Positions 36,131-48,110 of a stretch of DNA of 64,000 bases are shown here, one piece after another (within the stretch, counting starts at the first letter, position 1; each line of letters begins with the position of its first letter). The stretch is from the NCBI GenBank assembly GCA_037576195.1, contig CM075102.1, positions 33,352,745-33,416,744 of the forward strand. Direction: 5' to 3'. Source of the stretch: Phytoseiulus persimilis (lineage: Eukaryota; Arthropoda; Arachnida; Mesostigmata; Phytoseiidae). The translations under genes were made by a program, and so were the position numbers. The notes beneath the pieces were generated by a model that worked only from the letters and a program-made list of their open reading frames with translations, had not been told where the DNA came from and ran no database searches.

Positions 36131-37648
36131 TACACTGAAGGGAATGCTTTTAGAATCGGGTAGAAATTTCCACGAATCTATACACCACATGGGAAACCCT
36201 CGGATTAAACCTCTTGTGGGAATCAAGTCGAGAGGAGAAAGATGTCTTGAGGCTTTGGAGCGACCCCCAGATCCTTCTCATCGAGGAAGAAGCATGAACA
36301 GCGAAAATCGGCCGGAAATGCTTTCAGAATCAAATCGATTTTGGATAATTCCATGTGATCGGAAGACACATCAAAGGCTTCTCGATAGTTTATCTGTTTT
36401 CCCTTTCTTCCCAATATGACCTGGAACACGCGATCTGGCATGGAATTAATGAGATAATCAATCGTTTCTTGCCCGATACTGCTCCAAGCATTCACTGTGC
36501 CTCTTTTCACTCACACATTTTCGGCACACACATTTTCGAATGGCCTGTTTTCCGTGTATAACCGCCGGGCGACGATGCCCCGGGGCTTCTCCATGGGATT
36601 CTGGTCAGGGCTGCACGCTGGCCTGTTGAGAACCTTGATCTTCTCGGACCTCAACCATCGATTCGTACTCAAGCTGGCACGCACAGATGCGTTATCATGT
36701 TGAAATATCAGTTTGAGGGGGGGGAACCTCCTCAAAAAAGGTAAGAGACGACAATATAGTACCCCTTGATATCTTATGGAATCCATTCTTGACGGGGGAA
36801 ACGTTAGTTCCACTTTCCCCACGGACCTGAAGCAACCCCAACACATGACCGATCCTTCCCCGGAATTGCTCCGTGAAAAGATCATTGGTTGCTTCCTTAA
36901 ATCTCTCCAGTAGTGATTGAAGGCGTCCGGCCCGTCGAGGGAGAACTTTTTTCATCGCTGAATGGAACCTATGGAAGTAGAGTGTCTCAAATGCAAGCAA
37001 AGAAGCTCCATATGATTCGACAGGATTCTCTCACAACGATCCGCACCTCATTCTCGCCGATTGGAGGTGTTCTTGCTCATTGATCACCTGACGAATGCGC
37101 CTCGGGGTCACACAAAGTTCAAGATATCGTCTGATTTGCGTACTCGAACGTGTTGGGTTTGACGCAGCGCGGCAAATGCGCCCTTTACCGGCCGGCGAAA
37201 TCTTGGACTTCACTCCGCGCTCCTTTTTACGGTTATGGAGATCTGTGTTCTTGAGATAACTTGACACAACTTTTTGCGAATGCTCGATTTTAGCTCCGAT
37301 AGCTCTATGTGTCAGGCCACATTCGAAGAATGCATCGATCTTCGCTTTTCCTTCACCGGTCAAACTGTTCGCCCTCGGCATCGCTCACACCCAACGATTG
37401 ACCCAACCTCGTTTTCTCCAAAGCCACAGAACTGCCGATTCAATCAGTGATTCTGAAAGCATTTCCAGGCAGAAACCGGGAATCGCACCTCTTCTTTCTC
37501 ATGGGCTCTCAGAATCCCGTCTGCCATCCTCGAAATTTCTCCTCTATTTCATAGTCTCTGCCATGAGAAATATCAGACGAGAGCTCCCAACGATTGTTGA
37601 AAAAATACAGAAAAGTCGAGTGATTCTAAAAGCGTTTCCTCGAGTGTA
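36131..37648 (-). mobile_element. Tc1-like DNA transposon inserted in the gypsy integrase region
   Basis: The ends are TA + CACTGAAGGGAATGCTTTTA at 36131 and the inverted match ending CGCTTTCC...CGAGTG-type at 37647-37648 (on the opposite strand CACTCGAGGAAACGCTTTTA), flanked by TA as expected for Tc1/mariner. A second inner inverted pair shares GGAAATGCTTTCAGAATCA exactly (36314-36332 and 37447-37465). It lies about 180 bp inside each end, an IR/DR layout known from Tc1-family elements. The transposase remnant is on the minus strand. The right end keeps the short imperfect repeat, so the element entered by TA-targeted transposition. Confidence 0.8.
36511..37381 (-). pseudogene. Tc1-like transposase, inactivated
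   Basis: The start (37381-37031) is an N-terminal helix-turn-helix DNA-binding domain (LTGEGKAKIDAFFECGLTHR, then IGAKIEHSQKVVSSYLK). Frames then shift. The C-terminal DDE part (36885-36511) has GSVMCWGCF, IFQHDNASVRAS and SPDQNPMEK, i.e. the second Asp and the Glu of the catalytic triad. The first acidic motif (normally FSDE) reads FSRS and the segment around it seems shortened, so the enzyme should be dead. It lies between the element's inverted repeats. Confidence 0.75.
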
Positions 37649-39350
37649 TTGGCGTATCCGCATTCCGGGACGTGGAGGAAAAGCGATCTGGCGAAGTTTC
37701 GGAACCCTATTATGGTCGGGAGCGGATACGCCTCCCGCCATCCGGGTTGTTCCTTGCGGATGACACGGTACCACTTTCCCACAACCGCAATCATTAACAG
37801 GATCTTCTTATCATATCCTCGGCTTTCGGGAGCCTTCGGGAAGTGCAGTGGTGGTTTTCTCTGGAAAAATTCTGGAGAGGCGTCGCTGTCCCGTTCACCC
37901 CAAATCACTCGCCCATGTGATCTAATCATGCCACCAATTTCTAATAACCCAATGAAAACCTTGCTGTTCGCCTAGGCCTCAGCAGTGAGCTGAATCATAC
38001 ACTCGTGAACACAACGAAGCGACTTCTCGAAGCATAGAAACGCAACAAAAAAATGATACGCGTATCATGCTCGCGCCGGGATTGAAAAGTTGATTCATAA
38101 ATACACGAGTCAAATCCAGTGAGCCATAGACGAATGGACGAACGCTGCATACTGCTCCTTTCGGATATGTTTCCCCGAACGGGATAGATCCAAAACCGCG
38201 AGAAGTGTTCGGTCCGAACGGTTAGGAAGCGGAGTAACAAGAGCCAGCGGTACAACGGTAGGAGCTCGTCTCAAGGAAGCAGGCTCACTCGGCTTGATTT
38301 CTTGTCGGAAGCAGCTCTCTTCCTCAGGGCGGAGCGGTTGGCGTTACTCAGAGGTGACACGGATGCAAGAATCACTATCATATGATCGCACTTGGACAAG
38401 GCGTGCCGTAGGTTCTCGTTCAATCAATCGTCATTCCAGGTTCAAGCAGGAAAACTCTCCGCAACATTCGTCTCGTTTCTGCAGGAATCATCTTGGTCTG
38501 GCCGCCACAAGACCCGCTTTGTAACTCGTTAGAGCTTCTGGGCGATCACTTTGATCGAGAAGTCCGCTCGGGAAACGCCTCAAATCTGATTATGCTCTGG
38601 AATCCCTTGAGGAGTGAAAGGAGCAAAAAGTTTGGAGCTCGCCGCTCGATAGTCGCTCCGAGCAGGTTCCTCGATGAAACTAAGATTTTAGAAATGTGGC
38701 AGTTTTTGAGTGAGCGCTCGGGAGCGTCCAGATTGAACACTGCGATTTCCTCGAATAGCCTCTCTCGATCTTTTATAGGGGATGAAATACGGCCACTCTC
38801 TCTCTCTCTCTCTCTCTTGCTGAAGGATTTCCGGACGGAATGTGATGCACAAACGCCTTTCCGCTTCGAGATTCATTAGCCCATCCTCATCATAAGAAGC
38901 GGGAACAAATATGGTAATGATGGCCGTGGGCCTCAGCATGCTCTATCACAGGGGACCGAGGTGTCAAGAGATGCGGTATTTTGGAAAGGGGAGGCTCAGA
39001 GTATTCCGCGAGCAGTGCATTCTTGATTCCGGAGGTAATTCGAGGCAATAGATACGTTTTCATCTAAATCCGGGGTCGCGACATTCCGCGGGTAGTGTAT
39101 CAGGGATTCTTCCTGGATGTTCGGCGGGCTCAGCATACGAGCTTGGATGGCTTTTCTGCTGAATAGGTTGCCTTTCCGAAACGGCAGGTTTTGCGCTCAC
39201 TCGAGGATGGTGGGGGTCGTCTGTGACTGCGTTCGAACCTTCGCGGTTTTTTGCTTTGAGCGCTCCCTGGCGGCGCGGTAATTTCCGCTTCATCGATGTA
39301 CAACTACACCAAGTGAAACTAGCTGTTTCGCCCAAATCAGTCATCGAGTC
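37649..39350. other. No supported gene; possible remainder of the gypsy integrase
   Basis: Immediately after the Tc1 element a frame of about 38 codons may be leftover integrase. The rest shows only short overlapping frames and a CT microsatellite. The ERCC6L-like gene begins at 39354. Confidence 0.3.
38796..38817. repeat. (CT)11 microsatellite
   Basis: Uninterrupted CT dinucleotides directly visible. Confidence 0.9.
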
Positions 39351-39353
39351 CTA

Positions 39354-42300
39354 ATGGAGTATGGTGATTTGAAAAAACGGGGGCGGAATCTCCTCGCAGA
39401 AGGGAAGATTCAAGAGTGCTTGACACTCTTCGAGGACGCTCTCAAGTAAGTGCGAATTTGCAACGGCTGACTCTGATCTGACGGAACATCATCTGATTCA
39501 TACGTCGCGAACCGTGTTCTGCATTCGTTTTGGGGATCTCTTGTCTCGATTCGTCCACCTGTGACTGACTTGCTCTGAACGGCTACTCTCATAATACTCT
39601 CAGGCTTCCCATTCTCATGTGCGATGGGGCATACTGCAACTGTTTCATTGATGAGCCGGCCAATCACTGAAGTTGTGAAAACACTGTCATAAATCTCTCG
39701 AGGACCTGATTACGGAGTTTTGACGCTAGGCGACCGACGACCGGAGCGCTCGACCGAATTCAGAACATTCGTGTGAGCTGTTGTTGGCGGTCCGCCAGCT
39801 GGTAGTTAGCGCAGAGTACGATCAGCCAGTTGGGGTGACGATCTCGTACAACATAATCGATCCACTCATCATCTTAGGATTTCATTTATGCCATATATTT
39901 GTGTATCTATTCTCTCTGTCGAAAACGAGCTACTGAATGACAACGCTCACAGCGACCGCAGCATTCATGCACAGGAATTGAATCTGGAAAGCAGGCTTGT
40001 CTGATTGCACTAATATCATTCTTAGTTATCACATCGGAGACAAATGAAGTGTTGACTCTTCAGAGCAGCCCATGCGTCTTATTCCCGGCCGATGCTTCCG
40101 AAATGATTTATCAAAACTCAGTTTGTCGATTTCGAATTGTCATGATACAACAACCTGGTATCGAACGCGCTAAAAATTACAGAATCACCCCAGATGACGA
40201 GCGGATCAGATCCAAAGTTCAAACTCTTCGAGACGCCCTCGAGGAGCAGCAGGAGGGAGATTCAGATTCCGAGGCGGTATCCAATGATGTTCCTGAGCAG
40301 GTAATCCTCATTGAAAACGGTATTGAGAGTTCCATACGGTGATCAGCGAATGAGCATTCTCGAATCCGCCAATTTGGTTCTGACAGGAGATCGGCTACTT
40401 CAAGCTCTTCAAATTCAAGCCCATGGATGATTCGGTCATAAAACTCGTTCCGTTCTATCTCAGATGGTGGAAATCACACCCGGCTACTTCCTACACAAAA
40501 ATATTCACTCGAAGCTGTTTCAATATCAAGTCGACTGCCTCATATGGATGTATAAACTGCACGAACGGAGGAAAGGTGGCGTCCTCGGTGACGACATGGG
40601 TTTGGGCAAAACCATTCAAATCATCGCATATCTCGCAGGTTAGTGAAACACTGCTCCAGCCCTGTCTATCTTACGGATCCTCGAACGGATCTCAAACCCC
40701 CTGGGAAGATGTTGGCTCTAAACTCTTCCTCTACTCAACATGGTTTTACCTATTCTCGGAAACAGGGCTGTTCGATATGGGAAAAGTGAAATCAGTTCTA
40801 ATCATCATGCCCGTTTCGCTAATCGGGAACTGGATGACGGAGTTCGAAAAATGGGCGCCGGGTATCACTGTTTTCGATTATCATTCAGCCACCAAACGTG
40901 AGAAGGAACTCTCACTCAAGAAGGTCAGAATCTGAAATATCCAGCCACCTGTTCTCTCTCGGTTCCGGAGATTGTAACTGAGGTCCCCAGTCCGTCTGTC
41001 TTTAATGCGCTATCTTTTTTTTTCATTTGGCCTCTGGACTGTCTAGGTCATGAACCGCGGAGGCGTGATTCTGACCACCTACGGCATGGTCACAACGAGG
41101 CACGAAGATCTTTGTAAGAACGGGAGCCGGAAATTCGTTTGGGATTACGTGATTCTTGACGAAGGTCATAAAATTAAAAATCCCACTAAAACACAGTCAG
41201 CGGTTTTCGGTCTCTTGGCTCATCATCGTTTGGTAATGAACTCTCTTTCTCACCTCTCGGCATGGGCTCCCTTGGTGGAATTCATGACGGTGGACCTTTA
41301 AAACAGCTGTCGGTAAGTATAGAACTTGACATATTGCTCTTCCAGGTTCTCACTGGAACAGCGGTGCAGAACAATCTCAGCGAGCTTTGGAGCTTGTATC
41401 ACTTCACACATCAGGGAACACTATTCGGGAATCTTGCCGGATTCAAGCAGGATTTCGAAACCCCCATCAACAGGTAATCGAGCACTCGTTTTCTCAGTCG
41501 TGGTCCTGTGCAAGTAAATGCTTCCAGGGAAGGATCCATTCAACCGGCTTCTCTGCAGGGGACGCGAACGGGACGCGAAACCTGGAGAGCGTGTAATGGG
41601 AGTTCAACTGGCCGAGCAATTAAAGCAGATGATCGCTCCATATTTTCTGCGCAGAACGAAATCTGAGGTCTTTCGCGGCGGAACCGGTCCAAGAATTGAG
41701 GTTGGAAGCTCGACATCAATCATACGAACCGTATTTTACAAATGAAAACGAGCGATGGAACATGTGTAGGATGGACAGGGAGGGAAGTGAGAAACAATTA
41801 TTAGCTCCCGTTTCTTGCAGGCGGAGAAGGAAGATCTCGTTCTATGGACGTATTTATCGAAAACGCAACAAGATCTTTACCGAGATTTCCTACAGTCGGA
41901 TGATGTCAAAGATATATTATTGACATCCAAATCTCCCCTGGTTCAGCTGAATATATTGAAAAAAATTTGTGACCACCCTCGCCTGCTCCCGAAGAGAGCT
42001 TGTGTCGAGCTGGGTAGGTGTGCCTTTGCGCGACAGAATATATCAGGTCGCCGGAAACTGCGGAGGAAAACTGAGGGGGTCGCTTCAGCTGAGCTGGATG
42101 TTCATTTTCCCAGGTCTTTGTGACGACATGACAGAAGCGGAAGTACAAGCATTTCTCGAAGATGACAAACATTGTCCGTTTTCGATCGATGACGTAAGAG
42201 ACGAGGATCTACTGAACGAGAGTGGGAAGATGCGTCTAATGCTTGAGCTCACCAAGAATTTGAAGGAGAAAGGTCAGAATACTCTCTCTCACGTTTGTCC

Positions 42301-42927
42301 CGTCGCGACGCTCGGTCCTCGAGGAAGACGGATTCGGAATACAGGAGTTTTGTTCTCTAGATAGTGATTCGTGACCCCTTGGTTTCCAGGTCATCGGACG
42401 CTAATATTTTCGACTTCGCGGAGGATTTTAGACATGATTCAACGTATTTTAAGGTCGCACGATTTTACGATTTCACGTTTGGATGGTACCATCACCAAGA
42501 ATGTTGAAAGAAAACGCATTGTGGACGTTTTCCAAAGAGAGGGAAGTGACGTATTCCTGCTCACAACGCAAGTACGAGACTTGAACGTTTCCCTTCTCGT
42601 CTGTGTATATATACGAGACAAGGATCTGAAATTCCGACGTGAAACGGAGGCTCTTAAAGCATCGAAATCTCATTCTCGCTGTAGGTCGGTGGCGTCGGTT
42701 TGACGTTAACGAATGCTGACCGCGTCATCATCTACGATCCGAACTGGAACCCTGCAACTGACGCACAAGCCGTGGACCGAGCCTTTCGGATCGGTCAAAC
42801 TCGGAATGTCCTCGTGTACAGGCTCATCACTTGTGGCACTGTGGAGGAGAAGATTTACGCACGACAGATTTTTAAAGACTCCATCATAAAACAAACAACT
42901 GGAAACGTAGCTGACCCAACGAGGTGA
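39354..42927 (+). CDS. ERCC6L: SNF2-family DNA translocase, ERCC6L (PICH)-like
   Basis: Exons: 39354-39445, 40183-40300, 40387-40638 (with a frame problem, below), 40766-40923, 41047-41232, 41346-41473, 41559-41700, 41821-42013, 42114-42272, 42390-42571, 42685-42927. All other phases join exactly. ERCC6L is a centromere/ultrafine-bridge ATPase acting in mitosis. Visible: an N-terminal TPR-like helix pair; Walker A DDMGLGKT; Walker B DEGH; motif [12 protein letters not shown] (usually TGTPIQNN); [32 protein letters not shown]; and helicase C with [20 protein letters not shown]. In exon 3 the frame must change between 40434 and 40464: either a 29-nt GT...AG intron or a missing A in the run at 40440. 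The protein is about 607 aa and ends just after the helicase core, whereas vertebrate ERCC6L has a long C-terminal part. AGG|GTGAAT at the stop could be a donor to an unseen exon. Confidence 0.92.
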
Positions 42928-42989
42928 ATCTTATAAGAGCTCGGTTCTTTGAGCATTCTGGAAAGCCATAGTACACAGAAGCTCGGATT

Positions 42990-43880
42990 TTCTTTCCTGA
43001 GCTTGGTCAAGGAGTCANCTCGCTAGATCTCTCTTATGCTATGGAGGGCGCTAGGCCTGTCGGCGAAATCGGTGTCGAGTCCCAGTCGCTGCAATCTCAA
43101 CTTGATGAGATGGTCTTTCTTTCTGGGGATGCATTCCACCTTCCTTGAGATTCTGTTCCATGCACTTCATGATGTCAGCATATCGCATACGAGCGCTGGG
43201 ACCGAAGTTGGTCCGAGGCTCCTCCTACTCGGCTCGAGCGCTCTGCATGAAAATACAGTATGCCCGACGTCATCTTCTTTGCCCGAGTTGCATAGGATGC
43301 AGATTGGGCTGGGGGCTTTCTTGATGAATGCTAAGCACGTCTTACCGTGGCCGGTGAGGACTTGAGATGTCTAGTATTTGAGATCTCCAAGATCGCGACT
43401 GAGCCACGGTCTAATGTCCGGAACGCATCTATAGGTCCATCTGCCTGAAGTTCCTTTCTGCCAGTCCTCATTCCACCTGTCGATGGTTTTGATCTCTTCA
43501 TCAGAGCGGCCCTGATCTTCTTCCGAAGAGTCATACGGGTGGTCTCGTCTTTCATTTTCTGTATACAGCTTTGTGCTTTCTTCGATCAGTAACGGCCACG
43601 AAGGTGTTCGCGCCAAGACCAGCAGGGCCTGTATCAAGACTGTTCGATAGCATCTCGTTATTCGTATCGCTGAGATTCTCTGGGCTCTCTCGAGGGCTGT
43701 TCTGGTTTTTTTTTCTCGAGTGCAGCTGATCCCCAGGTTGGCGAAGCATAGAGTGCAATAGACTCAGCTACCACTACTAGGGCTCGCATCTGTGCCTCTG
43801 ACGCCCCGTAGGTTCGTGTAAGCATTCTAGCAATATCTGTCGCCGCTTTTGCTGCTTTCTTCGTTACACGAGTAGAACAC
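42990..43880 (-). mobile_element. Non-LTR (R1/Jockey-type) retrotransposon 3' fragment
   Basis: On the minus strand: ARMLTRTYGASEAQMRALVV and ESIALYASPTWGS (end of reverse transcriptase thumb), then ERAQRISAIRITRCYRTV, TSGRWTYRCVPDI and the terminal Cys/His knuckle CILCNSGKEDDVGHTVFSC. The frame breaks at the T run near 43708, and again beyond the knuckle. The 5' end is truncated near a perfect hairpin at 43872-43901. It starts about 60 bp after the last ERCC6L-like exon. An ambiguous base lies at 43018. Confidence 0.75.
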
Positions 43881-43901
43881 GCCCATTCGGGCGTGTTCTA
43901 C
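43872..43901. repeat. Perfect hairpin, 13-bp stem with 4-nt loop
   Basis: GTAGAACACGCCC, loop ATTC, then the exact reverse complement. It sits at the upstream edge of the recognisable retrotransposon fragment. Confidence 0.85.
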
Positions 43902-44049
43902 TTCTGCAGCTGAATCCCATGTCCCTGGAGCCAAATGCTCGGTGCTCTGTCAGTTCTCCTCTTGATAAGCATGATCGCCTCTGTCTTTTCGAATGCTCCA
44001 GGCTAATGAGGTGCATCCACCGGGTAGTCCACTCTCAAAAAAAAAATTC

Positions 44050-45430
44050 GATGACACAAGTTGTACCACAAGCAAGCTGGGTCTGAAAACGAGCAATAGA
44101 TTGTGGCCAATCAATATAGAGTTTGAAACATAGAGTAGATAATTCACCGATTCACCCTTCTGTGTCTTGACTTCATTTGGATTCAAGAAGCCATTTGGAA
44201 CTCGTTGGAATCGCCCAGCAGAATAGTTTGGTCGAATCCGCTTACAGACCACTCAACAAGCAACGAGCCGCAAGCGCTTCATGCATCGTGAAAACTCACA
44301 GACGACCGACAGAATATTGTAGAAAGTGCTCATTCTCGGCGGGTTCCTCAATGCCAAGGTAGCTCTCCCCCAACTTTCGACCTGTGGGAACTTTTCGGAG
44401 AATTCCCGTCATACGTTATAGGCTGGCGATATCCTGCTTTGCTCGTATTTTTCCCGGCGTTTTTTGATTTTCATTCTCCAGATTTCTCTGCCCGTTCCAA
44501 CTAAACTCGCCGCAGGTTCGTTGACAGGGAATAATTCCCGTACCCCCTTCAAATGGTTCACATGGCCCCACAGGATTTCTTGCGTATTGTTGGCCCATGA
44601 CCATCGGGAGCCACAGGAGCCATCAGCCTCCAATGGTCAGCCACTCGTCCGGCACCACACTTCCAGCTCTTGGAAGGAAATCGACTGGAGTGGACGTATC
44701 GTGGATTGCGGTCGATTTCTCCACATTGGCTGCGATACGTTTGATGTCTTCGGTGAAACGCGTGTAATTCGCTCACCAAGCAATGGCTAGTCCGCTTATC
44801 GTTATCTCTGGGGATCCGATCTGGGAAAAATGCGTTTTTTTTCTCAATCCATCCAACCATGGAGATGACGATGGAATACCCCAGAGCGAACATCCTCGTC
44901 CGAGATAGTTTTGCCGTGAGAATGACCGCGGGAACGCCAACTCGGAACATGATTTCCCTCGTTTTCGAGATGCTCTTTCCCGGCATCACACATGATTCTC
45001 CAGTCTGGAATGTCGGCGAGCGGTGGAAGTGACTGAACGGTGACCCGGTCCCATGTCTGGCACGTGAGCAGCACGACGCGCTATTCTGAACATGCACGCT
45101 GAAATCCGCATGAGATGTGAGATGATCCAAGCAGGCAGATCGTCTCCGACCAAGGTGGCAGACGCAACGCGAGAACATCGGCTGTCAACGTGAAACAGCC
45201 GTATCGTCACAGCCCTTCAACCAACGCGTACGTTACTCGTGTGGATTTGCTCGAGGCCCTCACCAGCCCCCTTGGCCAAAGTTCGGTACTATGTGGAAGG
45301 CCATTGCTCTCACACTGTTCCTTATGTACGTGACAAGCTCGATGGATTCAGGTGAGTCTACAGAACATCACAAACTTGGCATGGACGTGTTGATTTGGTA
45401 TGCGCTTGTCAGGTTGAAGAAAAATCTCGC
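44050..45430. repeat. Segmental duplication, copy A (upstream of the first FN3 gene)
   Basis: Long stretches match 55580-56960, e.g. TTTCTCTGCCCGTTCCAACT at 44484 and 56003, and the signal-peptide exons themselves. The last few hundred bases also resemble 61750-62062 upstream of the third gene. The duplicated unit therefore includes promoter and first exon. Copy A is slightly longer in places. Confidence 0.8.
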
Positions 45431-46110
45431 GTTCCTTCCATTTCCGGAGCGCCGTGTTTCCTCTCCGTTCACCCCAAGAATTCATCTGCTTTCTGACGAA
45501 TGTTCCAATCATTTTGCGACCTTGCAGTACCCTCTGGAGTGCTTCATGCGGAAATGTCCCCACTGGACGGCAAGCTTGCGGTAAAGTGGCAACAGCCGGA
45601 GGACCCTCGTTGTCCGATCGACGGCTATATGCTGAGAGTAAAGCAAGAAGGAGAAGGTGTGACGGGAACCGAAGAAGCGATAGTGAAACCCTCCAAAGAA
45701 CCCTCCAAGACGCTGTCTCATACGGTGGACCATTTCTCGCCCACTAAAAAGTGAGCTGCTTACTGTTCCCTTGAGAGATTTGCGGGCAAATCCCGTCAAT
45801 TTGCCGAGTGATTACTGATCCGTTTTGTTGCTCCCATGATAGGTACAACATTGGAATAGCTGCGTTCAACGTCGACCCGGAAGACAGCACCAAGTTGCAC
45901 TTCGGAAAATGGATTTACCTGACAAATTACGAGGAGGATGATTCTCTTTTCAGTCGAGCAAATGTTATGCTCGTCTTCTCTGGCACAGTAGTTACCATCG
46001 TCCTTATACTCATTGTGTGTTGCTTGAGGAAGAAGCACCGTGAACAACAGGATGTAGACATGCCTATGGAAGCCTGGGGAGGTCCAAGTGATGACGAAGC
46101 AGATGAATAG
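45291..46110 (+). CDS. FN3 membrane protein, short paralogue (183 aa)
   Basis: Exons 45291-45351, 45528-45750 and 45843-46110; phases 1 and 2 join exactly. A 20-residue signal peptide (MWKAIALTLFLMYVTSSMDS) is followed by one fibronectin type III module (PSGVLHAEMSPLDGKLAVKW, CPIDGYMLRV, YNIGIAAFN), a transmembrane helix (VMLVFSGTVVTIVLILIVCC), a basic stop-transfer KKHREQQ and an acidic tail ending SDDEADE. The exons correspond to exons 1, 6 and 7 of the paralogue at 56725, so the internal FN3 exons are missing. Probably a type I surface protein; ligand unknown. Two AATAAA signals lie at 46408-46418. Confidence 0.8.
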
Positions 46111-46407
46111 AAGTTCGATGGGGAATTCGACGCCCAGTAGAGAAAGCGTGTAAGGAAATCATGATTTGTGAGTTCACTAATTTAAACGACGGCGTTCAAC
46201 TGAACGGCGCATTCCACGGAGTTAGAGCTCCGCTCTTGTATCTTAACCATCCAAGCCAGAACGAGTGCATCGACTCGATTCTAATTAACTATTGAATCTT
46301 CTGATTGCTGTGCTAGCGGCACGAACCAAAATCGGAATTTGACAGATTGCAAGACAATCGAAATGTTCCTGAAGAATTGTTTTTTCTTCTGAACTGAATT
46401 GACTTCG

Positions 46408-46418
46408 AATAAAATAAA
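46408..46418 (+). promoter_or_regulatory. Overlapping AATAAA polyadenylation signals
   Basis: Two AATAAA hexamers about 300 bp after the stop of the first FN3 gene. Confidence 0.5.
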
Positions 46419-46696
46419 TTGTTGTTCTCAAGATCTGCTCGTGATCATGATCCGATGATATTGGGGAGTATTCATAATGACTCATCGGGGAGACGCATCG
46501 GGCAATATGTATTCGCCAGATTTGGTCGGCAATTCCCAAGCCCAAATTCGTTTGAGCCATGACTTTGCCATTCCGAAATATTTGAGACCAGCCGGCCCTT
46601 GGCCGACTGGAGTCGGCCGCGCTGCGCGCGGTTGTACGGCGCTCCCTGCCATCGAGGCACTCTTCTCTCCCTTCACTGGGTCAGCATTCTGATTTT

Positions 46697-48110
46697 GAAA
46701 AATATGGTCAGATTGGTCTCGGAATCACCCCTCCAGAGTTGGAAAGAAATGCTCAGATTGGTCTCGGAATCACCCCTCCAAAGTTGCAAAGTAATGCTCA
46801 GATTGACCCCGGAATAACCCCTCCACAGTTGGAAAGTAATGCTCAGATTGACCCCGGAATCACCCCTCCAGAGTTGGAAAGTAATGCTCAGACTGACCCC
46901 GGAATCACCCCTCCAGAGTTGGGAAGTGATGCTCAGATTTGTCTCGGAATCACCCCTCCAGAGTTGGAGAGTAATGCTCAAATTGACCCCGGAATCACCC
47001 CTCCAGAGTTGGAAAGTAATGCTCAGATTGGTCTCGGAATCACCCCTCCTGATTTGGAAAGTAATGCTCAGATTGGTCTCGGAATCACCCCTCCAGCGTT
47101 GGAAAGTGAAGCTCAGATTGACCCCGGAATCACCCCTCCTGATTTAGAAAGTAATGCTCAGATTGGTCTCGGAATCACCCCTCCAGAGTTGGGAAGTAAT
47201 GCTCAGATTGACCCCGGAATCACCCCTTCAGAGTTGGAAAGAAATAGCCAGATTGGTCCCGGAGTCACCCCTCCAGAGTTGGGAAGTAATGCTCAGATTG
47301 GTCTTGGAATCACCCCTCCAGAGTTGGGAAGCAATGCTCAGATTGGTCTTGGAATCACCCCTCCAGAGTTGGGAAGTAATGCTCAGATTGGTCTCGGAAT
47401 CACCCCTCCTGATTTGGAAAGAAATAGCCAGATTGGTCCCGGAATCACCCCTCCAGAGTTGGAAAGAAATGCTCAGATTGGTCTCGGAATCACCCCTCCT
47501 GATTTGGAAAGTAATGCTCAGATTTGTCTCGGAATCACCCCTCCAGAGTTGGAAAGTAATGCTCAGATTTACCCCGGAATCACCCCTCCAGAGTTGGAAA
47601 GAAATAGCCAGATTGGTCCCGGAAACACCCCTCCAGAGTTGGAAAGTAATGCTAAGATTGGTCTCGGAGTTATCCCTCCAGTGTTGGAAAGTAATGCTCA
47701 GATTGACCCCGGAATCACCCCTCCAGAGTTGGAAAGAAATGCTCAGATTGGTCTCGGAATCACCCCTCCAGAGTTGGAAAGTAATGCTCAGATTGGTCTC
47801 GGAATCACCCCTCCAGAGTTGAAAGTAATGCTCAGATTGACCCCGGAATCACCCCTCCAGAGTTGGAAAGAAATGGCCAGATTGGTCCCGGAAACACCCC
47901 TCCAGAGTTGGAAAGTAATGCTCAGATTGGTCTCGGAATTATCCCTCCAGTGTTGGAAAGTAATGCTCAGATTGATCTCGGAATCACCCCTCCAGAGTTG
48001 GAAAGTAATGGTCAGATCGACCTCGGAGTCACCTCCATAGACCCCCAGAAATATGGTCAGATCGACCCCGGAATCACCTCTTCGGGGCCCCAAAAGTATT
48101 GTCAGATCGA
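46697..48110 (+). repeat. Minisatellite array, 45-bp period, left arm
   Basis: About 30 tandem units with point changes (GTCTC/GACCCC, GAGTTG/GATTTG) and a 1-bp deletion near 47820. One forward frame is open for 433 codons, encoding a 15-residue repeat like SNAQIGLGITPPELE. Other frames are also open for long stretches, and the frame change at 47820 does not close it, which argues against coding. Confidence 0.9.

Noticed and set aside
44558-45178. 206-codon minus-strand frame upstream of the first FN3 gene
   Set aside because: The duplicated copy at about 56081-56612 is broken by indels, so the frame is not conserved; likely chance in promoter-side DNA.
46739-48040. 433-codon open frame with a 15-residue repeat (e.g. 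SNAQIGLGITPPELE)
   Set aside because: Follows from a 45-bp tandem repeat whose frames lack stops. Several frames on both strands are open, and a 1-bp deletion does not close it. No signal, promoter or conserved start is seen.
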